DNA of 64,000 nt from Hyperoodon ampullatus (GCA_949752795.1 OX457075.1:2542001-2606000); one strand, 5' to 3'; numbered from the stretch's first letter, positions 35,356 to 46,760 are shown. Made by a program: numbers and translations. The notes: generated from the sequence alone by a model not told the origin.

Positions 35356-37401
35356 ACTTTCTCTATTTATATTACTCATTTTCTGTAAGTTATTTTCTGT
35401 TCATATATGCATGTTCTCTACCTCATACTTTCCTCCTTTATCATAATGGTTCCCTCTTTTATCTTTTAAACAAACCTATTATAGTTTCAGAATGTTCTAC
35501 TATCTCTGGCTCTGTGGGTCTTGATTTCCCTGCTTGCTGTGTATGCTGACCTTCCCTCCCATGGAAGCTCCTTCCTTTTTGCCGTTTATACCACTTTATT
35601 GTGAGCTTGTCCATTTTAAGGTCACTGATCTATTCATTAATATGAGGGTCTTCTATGTCCTGGGCTGTGAAAGGGCCCCTCTGGGCGGTTTTGCATGTAC
35701 TTCAGCAGTAACTTGTGGGGTTTCACCAGCCCAGCACGTTTGTGTCAATTTCCAGATGTCACGAGACGATACACTTGGACACCTACCCCATCTGGGCTGC
35801 AGGCTGGGGCTTCAATTCCACACGAGTGACTCTGCCCATCAGAGCTCTGGAAAACCAGTTCACCAACCGCCAACCCCCCACCTCTTCCCTGGCCTCCACC
35901 TGACTTGAAAGCATCTAAACTACATGCCCTTGGACAATTTCTTCAATACTGTTGAAGCTTATTTCCTACCTACTTATCTCAAACTTTAAAAATCAGTAGA
36001 GAAGGTAGGAGTGAGAGTCTGTAAGCTTCCGAGAGCTAATACGAGAAGTCAGTTCCCTTTCTCAGGATACCACGGGCCCTTCGCTCCCTCACTCGCTTCC
36101 ACAAGTCACGTGTCCTCCCCACAAGCCAAGGAACAGTCTCACTCTTCTTCAAAGCCTTTCTCAAGCATTTCTTCCCTCTGGATTTTCCCCCAAAAGACAT
36201 ACCAACCTCAGCCATCTGATACTGCCTTAGGAACACTTCAGAGAGTGTGCTTTCCCAAAATGAAGCCTCCTCCTGTCAGAGCGGACTCCATCTGACGAGC
36301 TGAGAGAAGTCAGCAGCCTCAGCGCAACAGCCAGGAGAGAACACGAGGGGCAAGGGGTGAGTCTGGGAGGCGTCGCTTCACAGGTGGCCCCAGGTGGGCT
36401 CCTGTGGCACCTCTTTTTTACCTCTTTGTAGTTCAATGCAGCTCCACAAATATTCCAACAGCTGATCAGAATGGAAGAGGGGAACCTCTGGTGACTCGCC
36501 TCCCCGCTCCTCATTAAGTCACAGCACAGCTGATGCCACACTAGCTCAAAGCTTCTCAGCAATTACCAACTACGGACTTGCCCTTGAAGACCTCCTGAAA
36601 GCTGCAACAGCTCCCAGAAAGCAGCAGGGAATAGAGAGAAGCAAGGTCACCTCTTTCACTACACTGATGAACAGATCACAGAATCCAGACCTTAATTCCC
36701 AGTCAAGGGACTCTTTCCTCTGTTCTCATGTTCTCCCATACCCCATCCAACACCCCCAAACTCTGTCACAGATTCAAAACCCCCGCAATAAGCAACACTT
36801 TGCAAACTATCTTGAATTGTCTTCCCCAGAAACTCCCACCCACAGCCCATGTTAGGTCCCCACTGAGTGGCAAAGCCTAAGCCTCCTGTCCCTAGAGCAG
36901 CGAAACTTTCCTTGGGCCTAAACGGGCTCATGAGTCAACTGACCTCCACTGATTTGGCTGCATTACTAAGAGGCTACCACCTGAATATTACTGGGGATGC
37001 ATTCAAAACGCAATGTCAGTTTCTCCAGCAGGCTATTTCTGGAGCACTTAGTCAGTTTCAGTCACTTATTTAATCCACTTGGAAAAACAAAAAACAAGTG
37101 GGAAGAGGTATGCCTATCAATCAAATTCAAATAAAAACACTGTCCTATTCTCTCTACTACCTTCCTTTGGTCTTCTGAGTTTGGGCAGTGTTTTGATGAT
37201 AGATGAATGGTCAATATAATGAAACTTCAAGAGTATTTTTGAAATGATAAAAATGTGCCATCATTTCTTTGTGAAGATTAGAAAAAAAAAGTACTTTCCC
37301 AAAGTCAATATACACTTGCATCCTACACCCCTCCTACGATAAGCAACAACTTCTGCTCCCCCTTCCAATTTCCAGATCAACCCATCTTGATTTATCTCTC
37401 T
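35356..37401. other. intronic sequence, no recognised feature
   Basis: Two kilobases without a repeat I can name. Short open frames on both strands have no recognisable similarity and no clear splice sites. Confidence 0.45.
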
Positions 37402-37415
37402 AAAATGGTACCTGG
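37402..37415 (+). repeat. left target-site duplication of the 37416-44776 L1
   Basis: AAAATGGTACCTGG matches AAAACAGTACCTGG at 44777-44790 at 12 of 14 positions, consistent with an older insertion. Confidence 0.7.
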
Positions 37416-37794
37416 AGAAATACGGTTACCCCAGGCTCGAGTGTTAGAAAAACAAGAACGGTGGAGTCCAGATGGCGGAGTAGGAACACACAGAGTTCGC
37501 ATCTCCTCACAAAAAGGGCACCAGCTAGGCACTGGTGGGGGACCTTGGACCCCTAAAAGGATGGGAGAAATCCCCACTCGACCAGGTAGGACATGGGAAG
37601 GAAGGGGGGGGGGAGAAAAGTGGAGGTGGGACGGGACTGGCACCCCTGGGGGGAGGGGTTGGGGGAGGGGAGAGGTGCCCACACTCGGAGGCACCCACGC
37701 ACAGCAAGAGGATCAGCAGGGAAGGAGAGGGACCTTCACGGAATCAGGGGACTGGAGGGTAATGCGGCCAGCATCTCCCCCAGCCCCTTGGGCC

Positions 37795-38130
37795 CCCATG
37801 AGCCTGCTGGGGTCCCGGGCCTGAACTCCTGCCCCCACCAAGGCCTCTCCCGGTGGCACAGGTCCTGGGCCTGAATTCCTCCTCCCCACCAAGGCCTCTT
37901 CCAGCTGCACGAGTCCTGGGCCTGAGCCCCCAACACAAGGCCTCTTCTGGCTGCATGAGTTCCAGACCTGAGTGGCCCCGGCCAAAGGCTCTTCCGAATG
38001 CACAGGTCCCAGGTCTGAGGCCCGCCCCTAACAAAGCCTCCTCTGGCCGCGTGGGTCCAGGTGGGCCAAACGCCACCCCCTCCAAGGCCTCCTCCAGCCC
38101 CTGTGGGTGTGCCTGTGAACACCTGTGCCC
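37795..38130 (+). repeat. minisatellite of about 48-bp units inside the L1 5'UTR
   Basis: The word AAGGCCTCTYCCRGCTGCA and the following GTCCTGGGCCTGA recur with starts near 37840, 37891, 37937, 37985, 38034 and 38084, giving units of 46-51 bp with a partial unit on each side. Units differ by substitutions and small indels. Confidence 0.85.
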
Positions 38131-38329
38131 CAGCTGGCCTGCATGGTCATGTGTGCTCCGGGCCAGCTCCAGGAACAGACGCTGGTGAGAGGAACACACG
38201 CAGATGTAGGGCTGACATAGTGAGTCCACAGACCTACCTGAAGATCTTGGAGGGCCCACTGGGGAGGTGGGGGTTGGCTGTTGCTCACAATCGGGAGAAG
38301 GACACTGATAGAGGAGGCACCGTGGAATA

Positions 38330-38507
38330 TTTATTTTTTTACTTTTTTTTAATCTCTTTTTTTTTCTTTATTTTCTGCTTTTTTTTGCTTTTGCTGTTGT
38401 GGTTCTGTTTTGTTGTTTCATTTTTATTATTTTTTCTAATGTATTTTTAATTTTTATAATTCTATTTTTTATTCTTTGTTATTGTTCTGCTCTTTTCTGT
38501 TTGTTGC

Positions 38508-38537
<30 letters not shown>
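38330..38537 (+). repeat. T-rich low-complexity tract in the L1 5'UTR
   Basis: About 200 bp dominated by T, ending in a T-run of about 29 bases at 38508-38536. It may mark a reversed A-tail of an unrecognised insertion. Confidence 0.85.
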
Positions 38538-38540
<3 letters not shown>

Positions 38541-38802
38541 CACTGTATAGCTTACAGGGTCTTGTTTCTCAGGCCAGGGGTCTGGCCTGAGCTCCTGTGG
38601 TGGGAGCACCAAGTCTAAGCCAGTGGACTAACAGAACTTCAGGTCCCAGGGAATATTAATCAGTGTGAGGTCTCCCAGAGATCCTCATCTCGGCACCAAG
38701 ACCCAGCTCCACACAACTGCCGGCAAACTCCAGTACTGGACACCTCAAGCCAAACAACCAGCAAGACAGGAAAACAGCCCCACCAATCAAAAGAAAAATA
38801 AG

Positions 38803-39691
38803 ATGACAAAAAAATATGTTACAGCCAAAGAAGGAAGGTAAAAACCTACAAGACCAAATAAATGAAGAGGAAATAGGCAACCTACCTGAAAAAGATTTCA
38901 TAGTAATGATAGTAAAGATGATCCAAAATCTCAGAAATAGAATGGAGGCACAGATCAAGAAGATACGAGAAATGTTTAACAAGGACCTAGAAGAACTAAA
39001 GAACAAACAGTGATGAACAACACAATAACTACAATGAAAAATATACTGGATGGAATCAATAGCAGAATAACTGAGGGAGAACGAATAAGTGAGCTGGAAG
39101 ATAGAATGGTGGAAATAACTGCTGAGGAGCAGAATAAAGAAAAAAGAATGAAAAGAAATGAGGACATTCTCACAGACATCTGGCACCACATTAAACACAC
39201 CAACATTCGAATTATAGGCGTCCCAGAAGAAGAAGAGAAAGAGAAAGGGTCTGAAAACATATTTGATGAGATTATAGTCAAAAACTTCCCTAACATGGGA
39301 AACAGTCACCCAAGTCGAGGACGTGCAGAGAGTCCCATACATGATACGCCCTAGGGGAAACACGGCAAGACACATATTAATCAAACTAACAAAAATTAAA
39401 TTCAAAGAAAAAATATTAAAAGCTTCAAGGGAAAAACAAAAAATAACATATAAAGGAATCCCCATAAGGTTATCAGCTGATTTTTCAGTAGAAACTCTGC
39501 AGGCTAGAAGGCATTGGCAGGATATACCTAAAGTGATGAAAGAGAAGAACCTACAGCCAAGATTACTCTACCGAGCAAGGATCTCATTCAGATTTGACAG
39601 AGAAATCCAAAGCTTTACACACAAGGAAAAGCTTAGAGAATTCAGCACCACCAAACCAGCTTTACAACAAATGCTAAAGGAACTTCTCTAG
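38803..39691 (+). pseudogene. L1 ORF1p, frameshifted
   Basis: Homologous to ORF1 of the 7787 L1 throughout. Coiled-coil segments lie at 38816-39200 (EDILTDIWHHIKHTNIRIIG near the end) and the RNA-binding part at 39323-39691 (ARISFRFDREIQSF, then FSTTKPALQQMLKELL before the TAG). It is open only in pieces because of several indels and a TGA at about 39011. It shows the un-mutated Arg codon (CGA) at the position where the younger L1 has its stop. Confidence 0.88.
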
Positions 39692-40450
39692 GCAGGAAAC
39701 ACAAGAAAAGACAAAGACCTACAAAAACAAACCCAAAACAATAAAGAAAATGGTAATAGTAACACAGATATCGATAATTACATTAAATGTAAATGGATTA
39801 AATGCTCCAATCAAAAGATACAGATTGGCTGAATTAATACAAAAACAAGACCTGTATATATGCTGTCTACAAGAGACCCACTTCAGACCTAGAGACACAT
39901 ACACAGACTGAAACTGAGAAGACACAGAAAGATATTCCATGCAAATGGAAATCAAGAGAAAGCTGGAGTACCAATACTCATATCAGATAAAATATACTTT
40001 AAAATAAAGACTGTTACAAGAGACAAGGAAGAACACTGCATAATGATCAAGGGATCAATCCAAGAAGACATAATAATTATAAATATTTATGTACCCAACA
40101 GAGGACTGCCTCAATACATAAGGCTTAAAAGGGAAAATTGACAGTAACACAATAATAGTGGGGGACTTTTAACCCCCCACTTACATCAATGAATAGATCA
40201 TCCAGACAGAAACTCAACAAGGAAACACAAGCTTTAAATGACACAACAGACCAGAAAGACTTAATTGATATTTACAGGACATTCCATCCAAAAGCAGCAG
40301 AGTACACTTTCTTCTCAAGTGCATACAGAATATTCTCCAGGATAGATCACATCTTGGGTCACAAATCAAGCCTTGGTAAATTTAAGAAAACTAAAATCAT
40401 ATCAAGCATCTTTTCCGACCACAAAGCTATGAGATTAGAAATCAATTACA

Positions 40451-40774
40451 GGGACTTCCCTGGTGACACAGTGGCTAAGAATCCACCTGCCAATGCAGGG
40501 GTCATGGGTTTGATCCCTGATCCAGGAAGATCCCACTTGCCACGGAGTAATTAAGCCTGTGTGCCACAGCTACTGAGCCTACGCTCTAGAGCCGGCGAGC
40601 CACAGCTACTGAGCCCACGTGACACAACTACTGAAGCCCACGTGCCTAGACCTCTGCTCCACAATAAGGGAAGGCACTGCAATGAGACACCCGTGCAGAC
40701 TAGCTCGCAACAAAGAGTAGCCCCCACTCGCTTTATCAAGAGAAAGCCCACAGGCAGCAATGAAGACCCAGCAC

Positions 40775-40808
<34 letters not shown>

Positions 40809-40830
40809 GAATAAATAACTTTTTTAAAAA
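40451..40830 (+). mobile_element. CHR SINE, long form, nested in L1 ORF2
   Basis: GGGACTTCCCTGGTGACAC start, diverged body, (CAAT)n then A-rich tail. The 16-bp duplication GAAATYAATTACAGGG lies at 40438-40453 and 40831-40846 with one mismatch (the last GGG overlaps the SINE start). Confidence 0.94.
40776..40808 (+). repeat. (CAAT)8 tetranucleotide repeat in a SINE tail
   Basis: Eight near-perfect CAAT units where other long-form copies have (AAAT)n. Confidence 0.92.
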
Positions 40831-41050
40831 GAAATTAATTACAGGGAAAAACTGTAAAAAGTACAAACACATGGAGTCTAAACAAATGCTACTAACGAGG
40901 AGATCACTGAAGAAATCAAAGAGAAATAAAACAACACACAGAAACAAATGACAACGACAACATGATGACCCAAAAACTATGGGATGCAGCAAAAGCAGTT
41001 CTAAGAGGGAAGTTTATAGCAATTCAATCTCACCTCAAGAAACAAGAAGA

Positions 41051-41258
41051 GGGCTTCCCTGGTGGCGCAGTGGTTGAGAGTCCGCCTGCCAATGCAGGGG
41101 ACACGGGTTCGTGCCCCGGTCCGGGAGGATCCCACATGCCGTGGAGCGGCTGGGCCAGTGAGCCATGGCTGCTGAGCCTGTGCGTCCGGAGCCCGTGCTC
41201 CGCAACAGGAGAGGCCACAACGGTGCGAGGCCCGCGTACCACAAAAAAAAAAAAAAAA
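41051..41258 (+). mobile_element. CHR SINE, short form, nested in L1 ORF2
   Basis: Full short form. Perfect 14-bp duplication AAGAAACAAGAAGA at 41037-41050 and 41259-41272. Confidence 0.96.
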
Positions 41259-43728
41259 AAGAAACAAGAAGAATCTCAAATAAACAATCTAACCTAACAC
41301 CCAAAGCAACTAGGGAAAGAAGTACAAAGGAAACCCAAAATTAGTAGAAGGAAAGAAATCATAAAGATCAGAGCAGAAATAAATGAAATAGAAAGGAAGA
41401 AAACAATACCAAAGATCAAAAAAACTAAACTGGTTCTTTGAGAAGATACACAAAACTGATAAACCTTTATCCAGACTCATCAAGTAAAAAAGGAGGACTC
41501 AAATCCATAAAATTAGAAATGAAAAATGACAAACTACAAATGACACCACAGAAATACAAAGGATCATAAGAGACTACTACAAACAACTATATGCTAATAA
41601 AATGGACAATCTGGAAGAAATGAACAAATTCTTTAACAGGTACAACTTCTAAGACTGAACCAGGAAGAAATAGAAAATATAAACAGACCAATCACAAGTA
41701 ATGAAATTGAAACTGTAACTTAAAATCTTCCAAGAAACAAAAGTCCAGGACCAGGTGGCTTCACAGGTGAATTCTATCAAACATTTAGAGAAGCGCTAAC
41801 ACTGATCCTTCTCAAATTCTTCCCAAAATGTGCAGAGGGAGGAACACTCCTAAACTTGTTCTACGAGACCACCATCACCCTGCTACCAAAACCAGACAAA
41901 GATATCACAAAAAACGAAAATTACAAACCAGTATCACTGATAAACATAGACGCCAAAATCCTCAAAAAATTACTAGCAAACAGAATCCAACAACACATTA
42001 AAGGATCATACACCATGGTCAAGTGGGATTTATCCTAGGAATGCAAGGATTGCAAGGATTCTTCAGTATAAGCAAATCAATCAATGTGATACATCATATT
42101 AACAAATTAAAGGAAAAAAACCACATGATCATCTCAACAGATGCAGAAAAAAGCTTTTAGACAAAATTCAACACCCATTTAAAATAAAAACTCTCCAGGA
42201 AGTGGGCACAGAGGGAACCTACTTCAACATAATAAAGGCCATATACGACAAACCTATAGCAAACATCATTCTCAATGGTGAAAAACTGAAAGCATTTCCT
42301 CTAAGATCAGGAACAAGACAAGGATGTCCACTCTTGCCACTATTATTTAACATAGTTTTGGAAGTCCTAGCCACAGCAATCAGAGAAGAAAAAGAAATAA
42401 GAGGAATACAATTTGGAAAAGAAAAAGTAAAACTCTCAGTTTGCAGATGACATGATACTATACAGAGAAAATCCTAAAGATGCCACCAGAAAACTACTAG
42501 AGCTAATCAATTTGGTAAAGTTGAAGGATACAAAATTAATGCACAAAAATCTCTTGCAGTCCTATACACTAACAACAAAAACTCAGTAAGGAAACAATCC
42601 CATTTACCATGGCAACAAAAAGAATAAAATACCTAGGAATAAACCTACCTAGGGAGACAAAAGACCTGTATGCAGAAAACTATAAGACACTGATGAAAGA
42701 AATTAAAGGTGATACAAACAGATGGAGAGATATACCATGCTCTTGGATTGGAAGAATCAATATTGTGAAAATGACTATACTACCCAAAGCAATCTATAGA
42801 TTCAATGCAATCCCTATCAAATTACCAATGGCATTTTTCATAGAATTAGAACAAAAAATTTTACAATTTGTGTAGAAACATAAACGACTCCAAATAGCTA
42901 AGCAATCTTGAGAAAGAAAAACAGAGTTAGAGGAATCAGGCTCCCGGACTTCAGACTATACTACAAAGCTACAGTAAGCAAGACAGTACTGGCACAAAAA
43001 AACAGAAATATAGATCAATGGTACAGGATAGAAAGCCCAGAGATAAACCCATGCACATATGGTTAACTAATCTATGCCAAAGGAGGCAAGAATATACAAT
43101 GGAGAAAAGACAGCCTCTTCAATAAGTGGTGCTGGGAAAGCTGGACAGCTACATGTAAAAGAATGAAATTAGAACACTTCCTAACACCATACACAAAAAT
43201 AAACTCAAAATGGATTAAAGACCTAAATGTAAGACCAGATACTATAAAACTCTTCAAGAAAAACATAGGCACAACACTCTTTGACATAAATCACAGCAGG
43301 ATCTTTTTTGACCCACCTCCTACAGTAATGAAAATAAAAACAAAAATAAACAAATGGGACCTAATTAAACTTAAAAGCTTTTGTACAGCAAAGAAAACCA
43401 TAAACTAGATGAAAACACAGCCCTCAGAATGGGAGAAAATATTTGCAAACAAAGCAACTGACAAGGGATTAATCTCCAAAATATACCAACAGCTCATGCA
43501 GCTCAATATCAAAAAAACAAACAACCCAATAAAAAAATGGGCAGAAGACCTAAAGAGACATTTCTCAAAGAATACATACAGATGGCCAAGAGTCACATGA
43601 AAAGATGCTCAACATTGCTAATTATTAGCAATTATTATTAGCAATTTTTAGAGAAATGCAGATCAAAACTACAATGAGGTATCACCTCACACTGGTCAGA
43701 ACGACCATCATCAAAAAATCTACAAAGA

Positions 43729-43936
43729 GGGGCTTCCCTGGTGGAGCAGTGGTTGAGAGTCCGCCTGCCAATGCAGGGGACACAGGTTTGTGCCCCAATC
43801 TGGGAAGATCCCACATGCCACGGAGTGGCTGGGCCCGTGAGCCATGGCCGCTGAGCCTGCGCGTCCAGAGCCTGTGCTCCGCAACGGGAGAGGCCACAAC
43901 AGTGAGAGGCCCACGTACCACAAAAAAAAAAAAAAA
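43729..43936 (+). mobile_element. CHR SINE, short form, nested in L1 ORF2
   Basis: Full short form. Perfect 16-bp duplication AAAAAATCTACAAAGA at 43713-43728 and 43937-43952 (the first A residues may belong to the tail). Confidence 0.96.
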
Positions 43937-44776
43937 AAAAAATCTACAAAGAATAAATGCTGGAGGGGGTGTGCAGAAAGGGAAACCTCTTGCACTGTTG
44001 GTGGGAATGTAAATTGATACAGCCACTGTGGAGAACAGTATGGAGGTTCCTTAAAAAACTACAAATAGAATTACCATATGACCAAGCAATCCCACTATTG
44101 GGCATATACCCTAAGAAAACCATAATTCAAAAAGACACATGCACCCCAATGTTCATTGCAGCACTATTTACAATAGCCAGGACATGGAAGCAACCTAAAT
44201 GTCCATCAACAGAGGAATGTATAAAGAAGATGTGGTACATATATACAATGGAATATTACTCAGTCATAAAAAGGAATGAAACTGAGTCATTTGCAGAGAC
44301 GTGGATGGACCCAGAGACTGTCATACACAGTGAAGTTAAGTCATAAAGAGAAAAACAATTATTGTATATTAACACATATATGTGGAATCTAGAAAAATGG
44401 TACAGATGAACCTGTCTGCAGAGCAGGAATAGAGACACAGATGTAGCAAACAAATGTGTGGACACAGGCCGGGGGGTGCCGGCAGGCGGGGCGGGAAGTG
44501 GAGGTGGGATGAATTGGGAGATTAGGATTGACATGTATACACTAGCATGTGTAAAACAGATAGCTAGTGGGAACCTGCTGTATAGCGCAGGGAGCTCCAC
44601 TTAGTGCTCTGTGCTGACCTAAATGGGTGGGATTGGGGGGTGTTGAGGGAGGTCCAAGAGGGAGGGGATATATATACACATATGGCTGATTCACTTCGTT
44701 TTACAGCAGAAACTAACACAACATTGTAAAGCAACTATACCCCAATAAAAAAATAAAAAGTAGATTAAAAAAAAAA

Positions 44777-44790
44777 AAAACAGTACCTGG
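44777..44790 (+). repeat. right target-site duplication of the 37416-44776 L1
   Basis: AAAACAGTACCTGG; see the left copy at 37402. Confidence 0.7.
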
Positions 44791-44814
44791 TACTTCATCT
44801 CCACGTACCTAAAT

Positions 44815-45310
44815 TAAAATGCACACTCTTCACCCTCCATGATTCTGCTCCTTTCTAAATGGTTATCTTTCTAAACCTATCTCTCACAGATATGCTTTGC
44901 AAACCAACCTGGGCAGTTTCCTCCATGTTATCCAAAAAATTTGTATTTTCTGCCATCACACCCTTGCTCATACCCTTCCCTCAGTCTGAAATGCCCTCCC
45001 CAAAACTCAATTAATCAGAATACTAGTCATTCTTTAAGAACAGTGCAACTTTCACCTCCTCCATGAAGCCATCACCAGCACAGCTGAAAGTGATCATTCC
45101 CTCTCTCTGACCAAAGAATTAGCCCCCAGGTGGCAAGGACTGTCTTCTACTTCTTTGCACCATGACAGTGCCCAGCACAGGTGACTAGCACACAACAAGT
45201 GTTCATTAAATAGATTTAATAAATGCATGCACACTTACACCAGCACAGGTGACTAGCACACAAGTGTTCATTAAATAGATTTAATAAATGCATGCACACT
45301 TACACACCTG
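44815..45310 (+). mobile_element. L2 LINE 3' region with an internal duplication
   Basis: 'cctcagtctgaaatgccctccc', 'cacctcctccatgaagcc' and 'agtgttcattaaatag' follow L2 order to its 3' end. Confidence 0.75.
45173..45305 (+). repeat. tandem duplication, 68 and 65 bp
   Basis: CAGCACAGGTGACTAGCACA through CATGCACACTTACAC is present twice (45173-45240 and 45241-45305). The copies differ only by a 3-base deletion, so the duplication is recent compared with the L2 it lies in. Confidence 0.97.
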
Positions 45311-46054
45311 CGGAATAACATCACACTAGAAATAAATAACACCAACCATTTTTACCAAGGCAAATAAGGAACAGGAGGTTTAAAATGTCATTCTGATTCT
45401 CCTCAGGTACACTTGGAAAACTACAAAACCTATGAGTAAGGTAGACCCAAACTCACCCACCAATAAGTCAAAGGACTATGTAGATATTTGATAGTATCTC
45501 TATATAGTGAAGTAAAAATCATGTTTTATCAAAGTTAAAAACAGCTTAATTAGCACAAAATCACAAAGTTAAGGCTATGCCAAGGAGGAGTTTTACACAG
45601 TCTTGGGGTGATGACAGTCAGTACTCCCTGAGACAAAGTGAATAAATGATTAAGTGCCCCAAACCTCAAGCCTAGAATGTTAGGTATTTATGCTACATAA
45701 TAAAACCAGAATGATTTTTTTAAAATAATTTAGCTGTTTTATACTTCATTAAGAGTCCCCAACTACTGAAATATCTAATAAGTATTCATTATTAAGGTAA
45801 AAGGAATTATTGATATACACTGCATTCTTGCTAGCCCCAGGTATTAGGGAGCCCATGATATAATCCCATCTAACACATAAATCAAAATGAATAGTTAGCA
45901 TTTGACTTCTTCAACTGAACAACAGCTACCAATACATTAGGTCAGATTCCTTATCTACCCAAAACAGAAATCAGTGTCAGACAGTGATGGAGTTGAGGAG
46001 AGTCAGGATTGTATTTTTTCTAAATGTCAGCTTCAAAGGTCAGGAATATGATGA
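45311..46054 (-). other. PSD3: PSD3 intron, no recognised feature
   Basis: Lies downstream of the PSD3 exon. No repeat recognised. No second exon found. Confidence 0.5.
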
Positions 46055-46320
46055 TGATAGTGATCAAACACTTCCATAGCATTTATTACATGCCAAGTAT
46101 GGTTTTGAGATCCTTACATACGTCAATCTACCTAATCCTCAAAAGATTTCTGAGACATATATCACTATAATCCCATTTTACAGATGAGAAAACTGAGGCA
46201 AAAATAGCTTAGACAACTTACTCAAGGTCACGCATCTCATAAGTTACAAGGCCAGAAATGACGCTCAAGAAGCCTAGCTAAAGAGCCAAGGCTCTTAACC
46301 ACATTCAGTACCCTTCTCTG
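46055..46320 (-). mobile_element. MIR SINE
   Basis: 'atttattacatgccaagtatgg', 'cccattttacagatgagaaaactgaggc' and 'aaggctcttaaccaca' match the complement of MIR over nearly its full length. Confidence 0.88.
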
Positions 46321-46602
46321 CCTGACTCCCAAGACTCCTATGGCCTTTATCTCCTTCTGACTGAGTACCTTTTCTCCATCTGCACCGCTGCCTTCCTACC
46401 TCTGTGAAACCTGTTTGCTTTAATTATTCACTAATAATTCTATATCTTCCTAAGGTGTAGAACTCAGAAATACAGGATGTGATTCTAGTAGCCTGTTTTA
46501 GGTAATTTCAAGTCACTTCTTGATTTGAAGAATTCTCAGCTTCTGAGATTTGAAATTTCAATAGGACTTCCTATCTGTTACCTGAAAGAGGAAGGTAGGG
46601 AA

Positions 46603-46610
46603 ACACTTAC
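46603..46610 (-). promoter_or_regulatory. PSD3: 5' splice site (donor) of the PSD3 exon
   Basis: Read on the minus strand, the exon ends ...GATACTA and is followed by GTAAGTGT, a near-consensus U1 site. The split Ser codon (A then GN) agrees with the remembered continuation of the protein. Confidence 0.85.
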
Positions 46611-46719
46611 TAGTATCTGGAGTTTTCTCTTCAGATCTGCCAAATAAAAATTCATATTTGGCCTTGGCAACACTCTGGGAATGTGCTGATGCACTGTTAA
46701 CCCAAACAAATGTCTCTGC
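46611..46719 (-). CDS. PSD3: PSD3 (EFA6D) exon near the 5' end of the long isoform
   Basis: On the minus strand the 109-bp exon reads AETFVWVNSASAHSQS, then VAKAKYEFLFGRSEEKTPDT: 36 full codons plus one base, so it enters in phase 0 and leaves in phase 1. I recognise this as the N-terminal stretch of the long isoform of PSD3, an ARF6 GEF of the EFA6 family that acts at the plasma membrane and endosomes. The catalytic Sec7 and PH domains are encoded by later exons that are not in this window. The exon is preceded by a pyrimidine-rich tract ending in GCAG and followed by GTAAGT. The human start is remembered as a short Met-containing peptide joined to this segment by an upstream exon. The next exon (a large one, expected to start by completing a Ser codon) is absent downstream, so that intron exceeds 46 kb. 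Two residues, Ser at 9 and Glu/Thr near the end, differ from the human form as I recall it, as expected for an orthologue. Confidence 0.9.
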
Positions 46720-46760
46720 CTGCAAAATTAGAGCAAAACAAAGACGTCATTAAAAGTATA
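46720..46760 (-). promoter_or_regulatory. PSD3: 3' splice site (acceptor) of the PSD3 exon
   Basis: Read on the minus strand, the bases before the exon are rich in T and C (TCTTTGTTTTGCTCTAATTT) and end in GCAG immediately before the first GCA codon. This is a good polypyrimidine tract with a canonical AG. Confidence 0.8.

Larger units (their letters stand above)
37441..38802 (+). promoter_or_regulatory. L1 5'UTR with YY1-like motif and GC-rich monomers
   Basis: GATGGCGGAG at 37471-37480 sits near the element's start, where human L1 has its YY1 site. The next 650 bp are GC-rich and contain tandem units. Then follows a T-rich stretch (38330-38537), and an A-rich end resembling the end of the 5'UTR of the L1 at 7787. 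Confidence 0.65.
39750..44346 (+). pseudogene. L1 ORF2p, heavily broken and interrupted by SINEs
   Basis: Begins ATGGTAATAGTAACACAG and shows the endonuclease words LQETHFRPRDTY and SRIDHILGHKSS. RT pieces include [20 protein letters not shown] (about 42300) and a frame-shifted FADD (about 42440). The C-terminal zinc-like region is near 43980. At least a dozen stops and shifts are scattered through it. Three CHR SINEs (40451, 41051, 43729) interrupt it. No function is possible. Confidence 0.9.
37416..44776 (+). mobile_element. full-length but decayed LINE-1 with three nested SINEs
   Basis: Complete layout: 5'UTR (to about 38802), ORF1 (38803-39691), ORF2 (39750-44346), 3'UTR and A-tail, with a 14-bp target duplication showing two mismatches. 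Without the SINEs at 40451, 41051 and 43729 it is about 6.6 kb. Its frames carry many shifts and stops and it is clearly older than the L1 at 7787. The 5'UTR start contains GTCCAGATGGCGGAGTAGG near 37466, the YY1-type motif typical of mammalian L1 promoters. Antisense to PSD3. Confidence 0.93.

Noticed and set aside
36227..36562. 111-codon minus-strand open frame
   Set aside because: No recognised similarity; isolated, no splice signals tying it to PSD3.
37795..38130. Regularly spaced repeats considered as a CRISPR-like array
   Set aside because: The repeats are contiguous diverged monomers without unique spacers, inside an L1 5'UTR of a mammalian genome.
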